Below are positions 40,429 through 48,738 of a stretch of 64,000 nt of DNA, one piece after another. Source of the stretch: Svornostia sp051306365 (GTDB lineage Bacteria; Actinomycetota; Thermoleophilia; Solirubrobacterales; Solirubrobacteraceae); assembly GCA_051306365.1 (NCBI GenBank), contig JBPPNC010000120.1:12366-76365 (forward strand), given 5' to 3'. The position numbers were made by a program, and so were the translations under genes. Each line of letters starts with the position of its first letter. Position 1 is the first letter of the stretch. Below the pieces are notes generated by a model. That model saw only the letters and a program-made list of their open reading frames with translations. It ran no database searches and was not told the origin of the DNA.

Positions 40429-41304
40429 ATGTTCGTCTTCACCGCCGCCGTGGTCGGCGCGGGCACGATGGGCGGTGAGATCGCGCAGGTCATCGCGTCC
40501 GCCGACATCGATGTCGTCCTCAAGGACGTCGACCGGGCCGCCATCGACGCCGGCCTCGATCGGGCCCGCGAGGTCACCGCCCTGCAGCTGTCCAAGCTCG
40601 TGTCCAAGAGCAAGCTCTCCCAGGAGGACGCCGACGCGCGCGCCGCCGAGATCCTGGGCCGCATCGACGGCACGCTGTCGTATGACCGCTTCGGCACCGT
40701 CGACCTCGTCATCGAGGCCGTGCCCGAGCGCATGGAGATCAAGCAGGCCGTCATGGCCGAGCTCGACGACCTCGTCCCGGGCCACACGATCCTCGCCTCG
40801 AACACGAGCGCGCTGTCGATCACCGAGATGGCTGACGTCACCGCGCGGCCCGACCAGGTGATCGGCCTGCACTTCTTCTACCCGGCCTCGCGTATGCGGC
40901 TCGTCGAGATCGTCGAAGGCGAGGAGACGTCGCCGGAGACCGTCCAGGCGGCGGTCGCGTTCGTCAGCCAGATCCGCAAGTCGCCGATTGTCTGCGGCGA
41001 GGCCCCGGGGTTCGTCGTCAACCGCATCCTCATGAGCGCGGTCAGCGAGCTGTGGAAGGCCCAGCACGAGTCGGGCGCGGCGTTCGCCGAGTTCGACCAG
41101 GGCCTGGAGGCGACGGGCGCCGTGCCGGCCGGGCCGTTCCGCCTCATCGACATGCTCGGCCTCGACACGGTGCTGCACGTCGCCGAACACCTGCACGACA
41201 GCTACGGCGACCGCGTGTTCGTCCATCCGGGCATGCAGGAGCTCGTCGCGGCCGGCCACCTGGGTCAGAAGACGGGGAGGGGTTTCTATGAGTACGGCAG
41301 CTGA
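40429..41304 (+). CDS. 3-hydroxyacyl-CoA dehydrogenase, N-terminal plus first C-terminal domain
   Basis: The product has 291 residues. The NAD Rossmann motif is GAGTMG at 10-15; catalytic and family motifs are LASNTSALSIT, GLHFFYPASRM and EAPGFVVNRIL. It oxidises L-3-hydroxyacyl-CoA. Ends with one 3HCDH C-terminal domain (GPFRLIDMLGLDTVLH, TGRGFYEY). The stop overlaps the next gene by 17 bases; that gene begins with the second C-terminal domain, so together they rebuild a multifunctional enzyme. Confidence 0.9.
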   Translation: MFVFTAAVVGAGTMGGEIAQVIASADIDVVLKDVDRAAIDAGLDRAREVTALQLSKLVSKSKLSQEDADARAAEILGRIDGTLSYDRFGTVDLVIEAVPERMEIKQAVMAELDDLVPGHTILASNTSALSITEMADVTARPDQVIGLHFFYPASRMRLVEIVEGEETSPETVQAAVAFVSQIRKSPIVCGEAPGFVVNRILMSAVSELWKAQHESGAAFAEFDQGLEATGAVPAGPFRLIDMLGLDTVLHVAEHLHDSYGDRVFVHPGMQELVAAGHLGQKTGRGFYEYGS

Positions 41305-42397
41305 GCAGGGCGCCGCGCTGGCGCAGCGCCTGATCCTCAAGGCGATCGTCGAGGCCTGTCTGGTCCTCGAGGAGGGCGTCTCGACGGCGCGCGAGATCGA
41401 CCTCGGCATGATGGCCGGCGCAGGTTTCCCGTCCGGTCCACTGGCGGGCGCGGACGCATGGGGGATCGACATCGTCGTCGCCGAGCTGGAGCGCATGGCC
41501 AAGGAGGTCGACCCCGAGTTCGAGCCGCCCGCGATCCTGCGCCGGCTGGTCGGCCAGGGGCGCCTCGGCGTGAGAAGCGGCCAGGGCTTCCACCCGTACC
41601 CGCGGCCCGACGAGGGCTACGGCGACAAGAAGGTCCAGCTCGAGACCCGGGGGACCATCGCGATCGCGTGGCTGGCCTCGCCGCCGGCGAACTCGCTGAG
41701 CCCCGACGTCATCGGGCAGCTGCAGGACGTCTGGCGCGTGGTGGAGAACGACGCGGCGATCCGGGTGCTCGTCATCGCCTCGGCCAACCAGCAGCTCTTC
41801 TGCGCGGGCGCGGACATCAAGGCGTTCACGAAGATGGAACAGGCCTCCGACGTCAAGGCCCTGATCTCCAAGACCCACCGGCTGCTGCGGTCCTTCGAGG
41901 CGGGGGACACCGTCACGATCGCGGCGGTCAACGCCCCGGCCTACGGCGGCGGCAACGAGCTGCTCATGGCGTGCGACCTGCGCGTCGCCGCCCAATCCGC
42001 CGTGTTCGGCCAGCCCGAGATCGACCTGGGCATCATCCCCGGTTTCGGCGGCACGCAGCGGCTGCCGCGCCTCGTCGGCTACGCCAAGGCGCTGGAGATG
42101 AACCTCACGGGCCAGCCGATCGGCGCGGAGACCGCGTACGAGCACGGGCTCGTCAACCAGGTCGTGCCCGACCACGAGCTGTTCGACGCCGCGATGCTGT
42201 GGGCGCGCAAGCTCGCCGGGCAGGCGCCGCTGGCCGTCGCCGCCACGAAGCGGGCGATGATCGCCGCGGGCGGGGGCCTGGACACCGGGATCGCCGCCGA
42301 GGAGCGCGAGTTCACCTCCGTCTTCATGACCGAGGACGCGAAGGAGGGCATCGGCGCCTTCCTGGGCAAGAGGAGTGCGCGGTGGCAGGCACGCTGA
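41288..42397 (+). CDS. second 3HCDH C-terminal domain fused to enoyl-CoA hydratase
   Basis: The product has 369 residues. Residues about 10-110 are a second 3HCDH C-terminal domain (ILKAIVEACLVLEEGVSTA, GPLAGADAWG, GQGFHPYP). Residues about 120-365 are a crotonase: FCAGADIKAF for the oxyanion hole, and both catalytic Glu in GGGNELLMACD and FGQPEIDLGI. The order is the reverse of FadB/FadJ (hydratase first) and like archaeal dehydrogenase-hydratase fusions, but split in two polypeptides. Overlap with the preceding gene implies coupled translation. Confidence 0.88.
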   Translation: MSTAAEQGAALAQRLILKAIVEACLVLEEGVSTAREIDLGMMAGAGFPSGPLAGADAWGIDIVVAELERMAKEVDPEFEPPAILRRLVGQGRLGVRSGQGFHPYPRPDEGYGDKKVQLETRGTIAIAWLASPPANSLSPDVIGQLQDVWRVVENDAAIRVLVIASANQQLFCAGADIKAFTKMEQASDVKALISKTHRLLRSFEAGDTVTIAAVNAPAYGGGNELLMACDLRVAAQSAVFGQPEIDLGIIPGFGGTQRLPRLVGYAKALEMNLTGQPIGAETAYEHGLVNQVVPDHELFDAAMLWARKLAGQAPLAVAATKRAMIAAGGGLDTGIAAEEREFTSVFMTEDAKEGIGAFLGKRSARWQAR

Positions 42398-43140
42398 CGG
42401 GCGCGGTCGACCGGCTGGCCGAGCTCGTCCGCGGGGCGGACTCCGTCGTCGCGCTGACCGGCGCGGGGATCAGCGTGCCGTCGGGCATCCCGGACTTCCG
42501 CACGCCCGGCAGCGGACTATGGGAGAACGTCGACCCGATGGAGGTTGCGCACATCGATGCGTGGCGCGCGGACCCGGCCCGCTTCTGGCACTTCTACGGC
42601 GACCGCTTCCAGTCCCTGCGTGACAAGGAGCCGAACGCGGCCCACGGCGCGCTGGCGGAGCTGGAGCGTCGTGGCGTGCTCACCGGCGTGGTGACGCAGA
42701 ACATCGACATGCTGCACCGCCGGGCGGGCACGCAGAATCTCGTCGAGGTCCACGGCACGATCGAGCACTCGTCCTGCCTGGACTGCGGCGAGCAGTATCC
42801 GCTGGACGTCGTGCGCCTGCGGCTCTCTGCGTCGCTCGACGGCTACCCGGCGTGCGACTGCGGCCGCCCGCTGAAGCCCGACGTCGTGCTCTTCGGCGAG
42901 TGGTTGCCCGAGGGGGCGCTGGAGCGCGCGTACGGCATGGCCGCGGCCGCCGACGTGCTGCTGTGCATCGGCACGTCGCTCGAAGTGCAGCCGATCGCCC
43001 AGCTGCCGGGGATCACCCAGCACACAGGCGGCGAGGTCGCGATCGTCACGCAGGGTCCGACGCCGTGGGATGACCGGTGCGCGGTGAAGCTCGACGGGGA
43101 TGTCGAGGCGGAGCTGACGGCGCTGGTGGACGCGCTGTAG
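42382..43140 (+). CDS. Sir2-family NAD-dependent protein deacylase
   Basis: The product has 252 residues from the GTG at 42382 with GAGGAG upstream; it overlaps the hydratase gene by 16 bases. Motifs: GAGISVPSGIPDFR at 27-40, QNID near 106-109, catalytic His124 in VHGTIEH, and four zinc-ligand Cys (132, 135, 158, 160; CLDCG and ACDCG). It removes acyl groups from lysines using NAD. Its coupling to two beta-oxidation genes suggests it deacylates enzymes of the same pathway; that is inference. Confidence 0.92.
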   Translation: MAGTLTGAVDRLAELVRGADSVVALTGAGISVPSGIPDFRTPGSGLWENVDPMEVAHIDAWRADPARFWHFYGDRFQSLRDKEPNAAHGALAELERRGVLTGVVTQNIDMLHRRAGTQNLVEVHGTIEHSSCLDCGEQYPLDVVRLRLSASLDGYPACDCGRPLKPDVVLFGEWLPEGALERAYGMAAAADVLLCIGTSLEVQPIAQLPGITQHTGGEVAIVTQGPTPWDDRCAVKLDGDVEAELTALVDAL

Positions 43141-43144
43141 GGCG

Positions 43145-43170
43145 GTAGGCGCTTGCGCGCAGGCGTCTAC
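43145..43170. terminator. bidirectional hairpin between convergent genes
   Basis: GTAGGCGCTTGC pairs with GCAGGCGTCTAC (12 positions, two G-T wobbles). It starts 5 bases after the sirtuin stop and includes the stop codon of the HAD gene on the other strand, so one hairpin serves both. Confidence 0.6.
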
Positions 43171-43826
43171 GGCAGGACGCGCCGCACCAGTTCCACATCG
43201 AGCTCATCGAGCGACGAGATCACATGCGCAGCCCGCCCGAGTGCCCCACGGGCCGGCGGGTACTGCGGGTTGGGCAGCGTGATCACCGCGAGGCCCGCGT
43301 CGACGGCGCTGAGGATGCCGTTCGTCGAGTCCTCGACCGCGACGCAGGCGGACGGCTCGACGCCCAGGCGAGCCACACACGCCGCGTAGACGTCCGGTGA
43401 CGGCTTGCCCGCCGCGACCTCCTCGGAGGACACCGTCACGGCGAAGTGCGCGTGCAGGCCGGACTCCGCGAGCACGAGGTCGATGATCTCGCGGTTCGAC
43501 GATGACGCGAGGCCCAACCCAAACGCCGACGTGAGGCGCTCGACCGCCGCGACCGCGCCGGGGATCAGCGGCAGTTCGCGCGCATAGCCCGCGCGCATCC
43601 GCCGCACCACGTCGTCGTTGATCTCGGTGGGGGAGAGCGGTACCCGCAGGGTCTCGGCGACGTAGACGGGCCATTCCCTGGAGCTCATGCCGAGCATGAC
43701 CGTCTCCGCCCCGTCAGGCCACACGCCGCCGGTCTCGGCCACGAGGTCCCGGCGGGCCCGGTCCCACAGGTGCTCGGAGTCCACCAGGACGCCGTCCATG
43801 TCGAAGACCACCGCGGCGACGCTCAT
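43167..43826 (-). CDS. HAD-family hydrolase (beta-phosphoglucomutase-like)
   Basis: The product has 219 residues. Catalytic DxD is FDMDGVLVDSE (D9, D11), motif II is LASSSNRE and motif III/IV is GKPSPDVY plus VEDSTNGILSA. Cap insertion lies between motifs I and II. The family acts on small phosphorylated metabolites; substrate unknown. The ATG overlaps the stop of the upstream gene by 4 bases. Confidence 0.85.
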   Translation of the reverse strand: MSVAAVVFDMDGVLVDSEHLWDRARRDLVAETGGVWPDGAETVMLGMSSREWPVYVAETLRVPLSPTEINDDVVRRMRAGYARELPLIPGAVAAVERLTSAFGLGLASSSNREIIDLVLAESGLHAHFAVTVSSEEVAAGKPSPDVYAACVARLGVEPSACVAVEDSTNGILSAVDAGLAVITLPNPQYPPARGALGRAAHVISSLDELDVELVRRVLP

Positions 43827-44680
43827 CGCAGCGCTTCCACCGTTCGGGCGCGCAGCGCGGCCTCCAGGCGGCCCAGGGCGCGTGCGACATGCTCGGCCTG
43901 CTCGCGTTCCAGCCCGCCCTCGAGCGCGCGCGCGGCTGCGTCGTCGGCGCCGTCCTGCAGCTCATCGAGCTCGGCGAGCCGGGTGCCGAGGTCGCCGGTG
44001 TCGCGCCAGGGTTGCAGCTCGGCGCGTGCCGTGCGCAGAGCGATCTGGAGCTGCAGCGCGGCCTCGCGCTCCCGCTCGGCGTCCAGGTCGGCCCGGGCGC
44101 GCAGCGTGAGCTCCTCGCACGCCAGGGCGGCATCCCGGCCGCCAAGCAGCGCCGCGAGGCGCTCCTGGGGCCGCAGCGTCGCCGCACGCGACCGCTTGGG
44201 GTCCTTCCGGCGGGGGAGGGCGGTCGCGGCGTCCCACGTGGCCTCGGCGACCTGCTCGCCGCTGCCGTAGCCGATCCGGATGACGAGTGCCTGCTCCGGC
44301 GCGAGGTCGCGTGCGGCGGGATCGCGCGCGGCCACCCGGTGGAGGTAGAGCACGCGGTCGAGCCGTCGGATCGCGTCGGCAACGAGCGCGTCGTGGTCGC
44401 TGTTCGCCAGCCAGTCGGCCGCGACCCCGGCGTCGGCGAGGGGGGTGGCGTCGATCACCGTGAGGCGCCAGGTCGGGACCTCGCGCGGCGGGGGAGCCGG
44501 GTCCTCGCCGCGCGGGCGGCGGCGCGGGCGGCGGCGTTCGGCGGCGGTGAGCTCACGGACCACGATGACGTGGCCGGGCGGCTCACCGAGGTGCTCGCGG
44601 ATGACGTAGCGGCCGGCCGGCGGGCCCGGGGCCCACGGAAGCTCGAACTGGACGAAGCGAAACGCAGTGTCGCCACTCAC
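43823..44680 (-). CDS. hypothetical protein with N-terminal beta domain and long coiled coil
   Basis: The product has 285 residues from a GTG at 44680. The first 150 residues are mixed alpha/beta (FRFVQFELPWAPGPPAGRY, HVIVVRELT, LVIRIGYGSGEQVAEATW). Residues about 165-285 are Ala/Arg/Glu/Leu-rich and helical. I recognise no family. It lies between the lytic transglycosylase and HAD genes and may be read from its own hexamer at 44690. Confidence 0.65.
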   Translation of the reverse strand: MSGDTAFRFVQFELPWAPGPPAGRYVIREHLGEPPGHVIVVRELTAAERRRPRRRPRGEDPAPPPREVPTWRLTVIDATPLADAGVAADWLANSDHDALVADAIRRLDRVLYLHRVAARDPAARDLAPEQALVIRIGYGSGEQVAEATWDAATALPRRKDPKRSRAATLRPQERLAALLGGRDAALACEELTLRARADLDAEREREAALQLQIALRTARAELQPWRDTGDLGTRLAELDELQDGADDAAARALEGGLEREQAEHVARALGRLEAALRARTVEALR

Positions 44681-44689
44681 GGGCGAACG

Positions 44690-44695
44690 ACGCTA
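44690..44695 (-). promoter_or_regulatory. -10-like TAGCGT embedded in the upstream stop codon
   Basis: On the minus strand TAGCGT begins with the TAG stop of the lytic transglycosylase gene and ends 9 bases before the GTG at 44680. Confidence 0.45.
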
Positions 44696-47158
44696 CTCGG
44701 CGTCGTCGCCGTCACGCGGGGGCGTGACGGAGAGCGCGTACTTCGAGGGCTCGGTCGGGATCTCGGGGTTCTCGATCTCGTTGAGCCGGTCGATGAGCTT
44801 GCCCCACTGACCCGGCTTGAGCAGCGTCTCGAGCTGGCGCCCGGTCTTGCTGCGCGGGTCGTAGGTCGGCCGCCATCCGATGTGGATGTGGTCGTGGTGG
44901 TCGCTCATCGCGACCGTGTTGTCCGTGCCCTCGTAGCGCATGAGGGTGATGATCTGCGCGGGCTTCATCGTGCCCTGCAGCGTGAGCAGGCGGCGGACCG
45001 CGAGGTCCGTGACGGAGCCCTCACCCTGGTGCCCGAGGATCGGCACGCCGTTGACGGCGGCGATGTCGACTGCGGTGCCCGTGGTGTGGTGCGAGATGTT
45101 GCCGGACTTCGTGTAGACGCCGTGGCCGGAGCGCAGGCTCGTGACCGTGGGCTTCATGCCGTTGGCAGCCAGGAACTCGAGCGTCGCGAGGACGCGGCGG
45201 TCGATGACGCCGGCGGCGATGTCACGGCGGCCACCCGAGTAGACCTCGATCCGCGGGTTCGCCAGGACGCGACGCTGCAGCGTCTGCTTGTCCATCAGCA
45301 GGATCTGGCCGACCGTCGCCTGCTTGGCGTCCGGGCCGAACAGCGGGTTCTTGCCCTTGGCGCGGTAGATCGCGGTGGACTCGAGGAGCTTCCAGCCGTC
45401 GAGAATCGGTTTCGGGTCGATCCGCGGCGCGCCGCGGCCCGCGGGGCGGATCTCGAAGAGGAGGTGCGACCTGGCGTTGCGGTCGTCCTCGGGCGTGCCC
45501 TCGGGGGTGCCGATGCGGCCGAGGATCGTGCCCGCGATGACGCGGCGGCCGATCGCCAGCGGCTTGAGGACGACGTCGTCGCGCTTCATGCCGTAGTCGA
45601 CGGTGAAGTAGCGGCGGAACGTCGCGTCCTGCGGCAGGGAGGAGGTGTCGCCGAGCAGCTGCTCGCGGCCACCGGCCTTGTAGGCGGCGGGACGCTTCGG
45701 GTTGGCGAAGAGGCGCTCCTTGGTGTCGACCGGCTGTGCGGGCTCGGGCGAGGTGAGCGGCGCCTCGGCGGCCGACGACGTGTTGTCGGCCTGCTTGGCG
45801 GCCGTGCGGGCCTTCTTCGACGTCGTGCTGGCGGCCGAGTCCGGCTTGGGGTCGCGCTTGGGGAGCTCGAGCTCGTTGGCGATCTGCGATGCCGTCTGGG
45901 CGCGGCTCGGCTTGGCGACGGCGACCTCGGTCGCGAGCTTCTTCAGGTGGCCGTACGTGTACGTGTTGCCGTAGGCGTCGCGCAGGCGGATGTACCGGCC
46001 GAGGCGATCGTTCTCGCCGATGTCCGTGATCGTGCCGTCCTGCACCGCGGTGGCGGGGGCGCCCGGCTCGGCGTAGATGCGGATCTGGCGGCGGTCCTCG
46101 TCGCCGTCCACGGGAACGGCGGCGTTCTCGCCCGCCTTCTTCTTCGTGGAGGCCTTCGCCGGATCGACCGCGCCGGCGTACGTCGCCGTCGCGTGGACGG
46201 GGAAGAGGCCCTGGGTCAGGCCCGAGAGCGAGCCGATGAGGTCGGTGGGCAGGCCCGCGATGAGCTTGGCGCGCATGAGGACGCTGTCGACGTACCAGTC
46301 GGCGTGGTTGTAGGCGAAGATCGCCTTGCGCAGATCCTGGTCGGCGCCGGCGGCGCGCAGGTAACGCGCGGCGGCGAAGATCGCGTCGACGGGGTTGTAG
46401 GGGTCCTTCTTGCCGTCGCGGTTGGCGTCGACGCCATACGCCTTCCACGTCGGCGGCATGAACTGCATCCAGCCCAGGGCGCCGGCGTACGACACGTTCA
46501 GGTTGCGGCCGTAGTCGGTCTCGATCTCGTTGATCGCCGCGAGGATCTCCCATCGGACGCCGTACTCGATGCCGGCGGCCTGGTAGATGGGAAGGAGGAA
46601 GGGCGGGATGCGGAACTTCTCGATGAAGAAGTTCGGGACGCCGACCGGGGCCGGGCCGGGGACGGCGATCGACGTGCCGGCGTCCGGGTCGGACGCGACC
46701 TCGGCTTCGTCGTCGGCTGCGGCGGCGTCCTCGTCCGAACCCTCGCGCTCGCCTTGAACCTTGTCGGCCTTCTTCAGTTTCTTCGAGCCGGTCGTCTCCT
46801 GGCCGCCCTGCTCGGTGGCCTCCGGCTCGGCATCGCCCAGCGAGGTGTCGCTGCGGTCGGGCGTCGTGCTCGTGGTCGTCGGCGTGGTGGCCGTCGTGTC
46901 GGGCGCGGGCGGCAGCGGCGTCTCGGCCGGCGGCGGGGTGACGTCCTGCACGGAGATGACCTGCGCGCCGACGTCCGGGACTGCGATCTGGTCGACCGGC
47001 GTGCCCGGGGCGGCCTGGACGCTGACCGTCAGGGTGCGCCCGTCGCTCAGTGTGAGCAGCAGCGTGCGCGCCTCGCTCTGGGCGAAACTTGCATGCAGGC
47101 CACCCACGGTGGCGAGCAGCACCGCGGCGGTCAGGACAATCAGCAGCTTGCGCGTCAT
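44693..47158 (-). CDS. exported lytic murein transglycosylase with extra C-terminal domains
   Basis: The product has 821 residues from the ATG at 47158. Signal peptide MTRKLLIVLTAAVLLATVGG; acidic/Thr-rich linker to about 170; SLT/MltB-like domain about 175-275 with catalytic Glu213 (INEIETDYG) and GALGWMQFMPPTW. A region near 330-400 has a LytM-like carrier fold (YIRLRDAYGNTYTYGHLKKL) and recurs in RSHLLFEIRPAG, without a complete zinc site. The C-terminal 200 residues have SGHGVYTKSGNISHHTTG and HDHIHIGW, which fits a metal-binding peptidase-like domain. It should cut peptidoglycan outside the cell. Confidence 0.85.
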   Translation of the reverse strand: MTRKLLIVLTAAVLLATVGGLHASFAQSEARTLLLTLSDGRTLTVSVQAAPGTPVDQIAVPDVGAQVISVQDVTPPPAETPLPPAPDTTATTPTTTSTTPDRSDTSLGDAEPEATEQGGQETTGSKKLKKADKVQGEREGSDEDAAAADDEAEVASDPDAGTSIAVPGPAPVGVPNFFIEKFRIPPFLLPIYQAAGIEYGVRWEILAAINEIETDYGRNLNVSYAGALGWMQFMPPTWKAYGVDANRDGKKDPYNPVDAIFAAARYLRAAGADQDLRKAIFAYNHADWYVDSVLMRAKLIAGLPTDLIGSLSGLTQGLFPVHATATYAGAVDPAKASTKKKAGENAAVPVDGDEDRRQIRIYAEPGAPATAVQDGTITDIGENDRLGRYIRLRDAYGNTYTYGHLKKLATEVAVAKPSRAQTASQIANELELPKRDPKPDSAASTTSKKARTAAKQADNTSSAAEAPLTSPEPAQPVDTKERLFANPKRPAAYKAGGREQLLGDTSSLPQDATFRRYFTVDYGMKRDDVVLKPLAIGRRVIAGTILGRIGTPEGTPEDDRNARSHLLFEIRPAGRGAPRIDPKPILDGWKLLESTAIYRAKGKNPLFGPDAKQATVGQILLMDKQTLQRRVLANPRIEVYSGGRRDIAAGVIDRRVLATLEFLAANGMKPTVTSLRSGHGVYTKSGNISHHTTGTAVDIAAVNGVPILGHQGEGSVTDLAVRRLLTLQGTMKPAQIITLMRYEGTDNTVAMSDHHDHIHIGWRPTYDPRSKTGRQLETLLKPGQWGKLIDRLNEIENPEIPTEPSKYALSVTPPRDGDDAE

Positions 47159-47258
47159 CAGTTCTGAGTCCCTCGCCACCGACCCCCTGCAGGACCGCCG
47201 GGCAGCAAGTGATTGCCACCCTAACAGTCGGAGTGGAGGTCGGCGCAAGTCTGCACCC

Positions 47259-47287
47259 CCGGAACGGTGCATCGGGCACTGTTCCGG
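47259..47287. other. large palindromic hairpin in the divergent 394-bp region 47159-47552
   Basis: CCGGAACGGTGC pairs with GCACTGTTCCGG around ATCGG (12 positions, one G-T). A second inverted repeat, TCTCTC-CGG-GAGAGA, lies near 47324-47338. The region holds no gene. On the minus strand TAGGGT at 47218-47223 could be a -10 for the transglycosylase, with the hairpins upstream of it; on the + strand they are in the promoter-distal part of the 47553 gene. Operator or RNA structure are both possible. Confidence 0.5.
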
Positions 47288-47539
47288 CTCCTCCACTCGC
47301 ACCGCAGACCTCGGACGAGGGTTCTCTCCGGGAGAGATCGGCGATGTCTACAGGAACTTGATGTCCGGCGTGAACCTTCAACCGGCGTTGCGGCGCGCTC
47401 GCGCGCGTATAAGAGGCGGAACTGCGTCTTCGCCTCGTCGCCATCGGGCCCTAACGCGCGGATAACACCAGGCCTCGAAACTCGACCTCAACCTGAGGGT
47501 AAGATATGCCGCTCAACTGCTCACGCTCGCCGGGCGCTG

Positions 47540-47545
47540 TACCGT
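47540..47545 (+). promoter_or_regulatory. -10-like TACCGT, leaderless spacing
   Basis: TACCGT ends exactly 7 bases before the ATG at 47553, predicting a leaderless transcript. Confidence 0.5.
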
Positions 47546-47552
47546 TCGCCGC

Positions 47553-47990
47553 ATGAGCGAAGACACCGAAGGGCTCCGCGACCGTCTGGCGCGTCAGAGC
47601 GAGGACGCCATCGGCAAGCTCGCCCAGGAGCTGCTCGAGAACCCGCTGATCACTGGGGCGATCGCCCAGGCGTTCACCGCACGGGAGAAGGCGGCCCAGG
47701 CGCAGGAGGTCGCGATGGGCGCGCTGAACCTGCCCTCCGCCGCCGACCTCGAGCGGCTGACCCGCCGGGTTCGATCGGTTTCGCAGCGCCTCGAGGGCAT
47801 CGAGGACGGCGTAGATCGTCTCGACGACAAGCTGGCCCGCGCCGGTGACGACGCGACGCCGAGCCGGCTGGAGGCCATGGAGGAGCAGCTGAGCGCGCTG
47901 ACCCGCGAGCTCTCCGCGCTGCGCGAGGCGCTGCCCGGCGCCGCCGCCCAGGTGCCCTCGAGCCAGGAGCGGCTCGAAGTCACCGAGTAG
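47553..47990 (+). CDS. phasin-like coiled-coil protein, unknown
   Basis: The product has 145 residues, almost wholly helical and charged. It has a phasin-like or polyhydroxyalkanoate-granule-like look: ELLENPLITGAIAQAFTARE, then LERLTRRVRSVSQRLEGIED and a heptad-rich region. No PHA synthase is near. The 3' end overlaps the convergent nucleoside phosphorylase gene by 11 bases. Confidence 0.6.
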   Translation: MSEDTEGLRDRLARQSEDAIGKLAQELLENPLITGAIAQAFTAREKAAQAQEVAMGALNLPSAADLERLTRRVRSVSQRLEGIEDGVDRLDDKLARAGDDATPSRLEAMEEQLSALTRELSALREALPGAAAQVPSSQERLEVTE

Positions 47991-48681
47991 CGACGCCGAG
48001 TGCGGCCGCGGCGACGTCGCCGAGCTGCTCGCCGGCGCGCAGCAGCCCGTCCTCGTCGATCCGCGACCGCTCGCCCTCGGCTCCGAACGTGTCGCTGACC
48101 GCGAGCAGGACCGCGGCAGGGATGCCGCGCCGCGCCGCCACCTGCAGCACGGCGGCGGCCTCCATCTCGACGGCGAGCGCCCCGGCCTCCGTCCAGCGTG
48201 TCGCGCGCGCCGGATCCGGGTCGTAGAAGAGATCCGTGGTCGCCACGGCGCCGACCGCGGCACCGTCGCCGGCCGCGGCGCGCAGCGCGTCCACGAGGGT
48301 GGGATCGGCGGCGACGGCTTCTCGGGCACCCAGCCCGCGGCTCGTGCCGTCCTCGGCGAGCGCCGCGTCGGCGATCACGAGGTCGCCGTGCCCCAACCCG
48401 GGCTGCAGCGCGCCGCAGGTCCCCACGCGGATGGCACGCGTCACACCGAGGTCGATGAGCTCCTCCACGACGATGGCGGCGCTCGGCCCGCCCATCCCGG
48501 TGCTCTGGATCGTGAGCGGCAGGCCGTCGGCCGCCGTGCCCGTGTAGCCCCACAGCCCGCGGTTGTGGTTGAACATCAGCGGCTTCTCGAGCAGGTGCTG
48601 GGCGAGCGCGAGCGCCCGTCCCGGGTCTCCGGGCAGCAGCACGCGCGGGGCGAGCTCGGTCGTGGGGTGCAGGTGGATCAT
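47980..48681 (-). CDS. purine/uridine nucleoside phosphorylase family protein
   Basis: The product has 233 residues from the ATG at 48681. Motifs: VLLPGDPGRAL for phosphate, STGMGGPSAAIVVEEL, RVGTCGAL, and VEMEAAAVLQVA near the active site. It splits nucleosides with phosphate to base and ribose-1-phosphate. DeoD or Udp specificity is not decided from sequence alone. AGGGTA on the + strand (TACCCT on the minus) lies 11 bases before the start. Confidence 0.87.
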   Translation of the reverse strand: MIHLHPTTELAPRVLLPGDPGRALALAQHLLEKPLMFNHNRGLWGYTGTAADGLPLTIQSTGMGGPSAAIVVEELIDLGVTRAIRVGTCGALQPGLGHGDLVIADAALAEDGTSRGLGAREAVAADPTLVDALRAAAGDGAAVGAVATTDLFYDPDPARATRWTEAGALAVEMEAAAVLQVAARRGIPAAVLLAVSDTFGAEGERSRIDEDGLLRAGEQLGDVAAAALGVATR

Positions 48682-48725
48682 CGTGCGGCGGCAGGGTAGT
48701 TGCACCCGGGTACGCGCAAGAGCCG

Positions 48726-48731
48726 TAGAGT
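48726..48731 (+). promoter_or_regulatory. -10-like TAGAGT, leaderless spacing
   Basis: TAGAGT ends exactly 7 bases before the ATG at 48739. Confidence 0.5.
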
Positions 48732-48738
48732 GCGCGGC

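Noticed and set aside
43889..47167. 1092-codon open frame on the + strand
   Set aside because: It is antisense to the HAD, hypothetical and transglycosylase genes, has no family features and is Arg/Gly/Val-rich, as expected of GC-rich shadow frames.
47159..47400. c-di-AMP (ydaO-type) riboswitch before the transglycosylase
   Set aside because: The characteristic conserved blocks were not found in either orientation, only hairpins.
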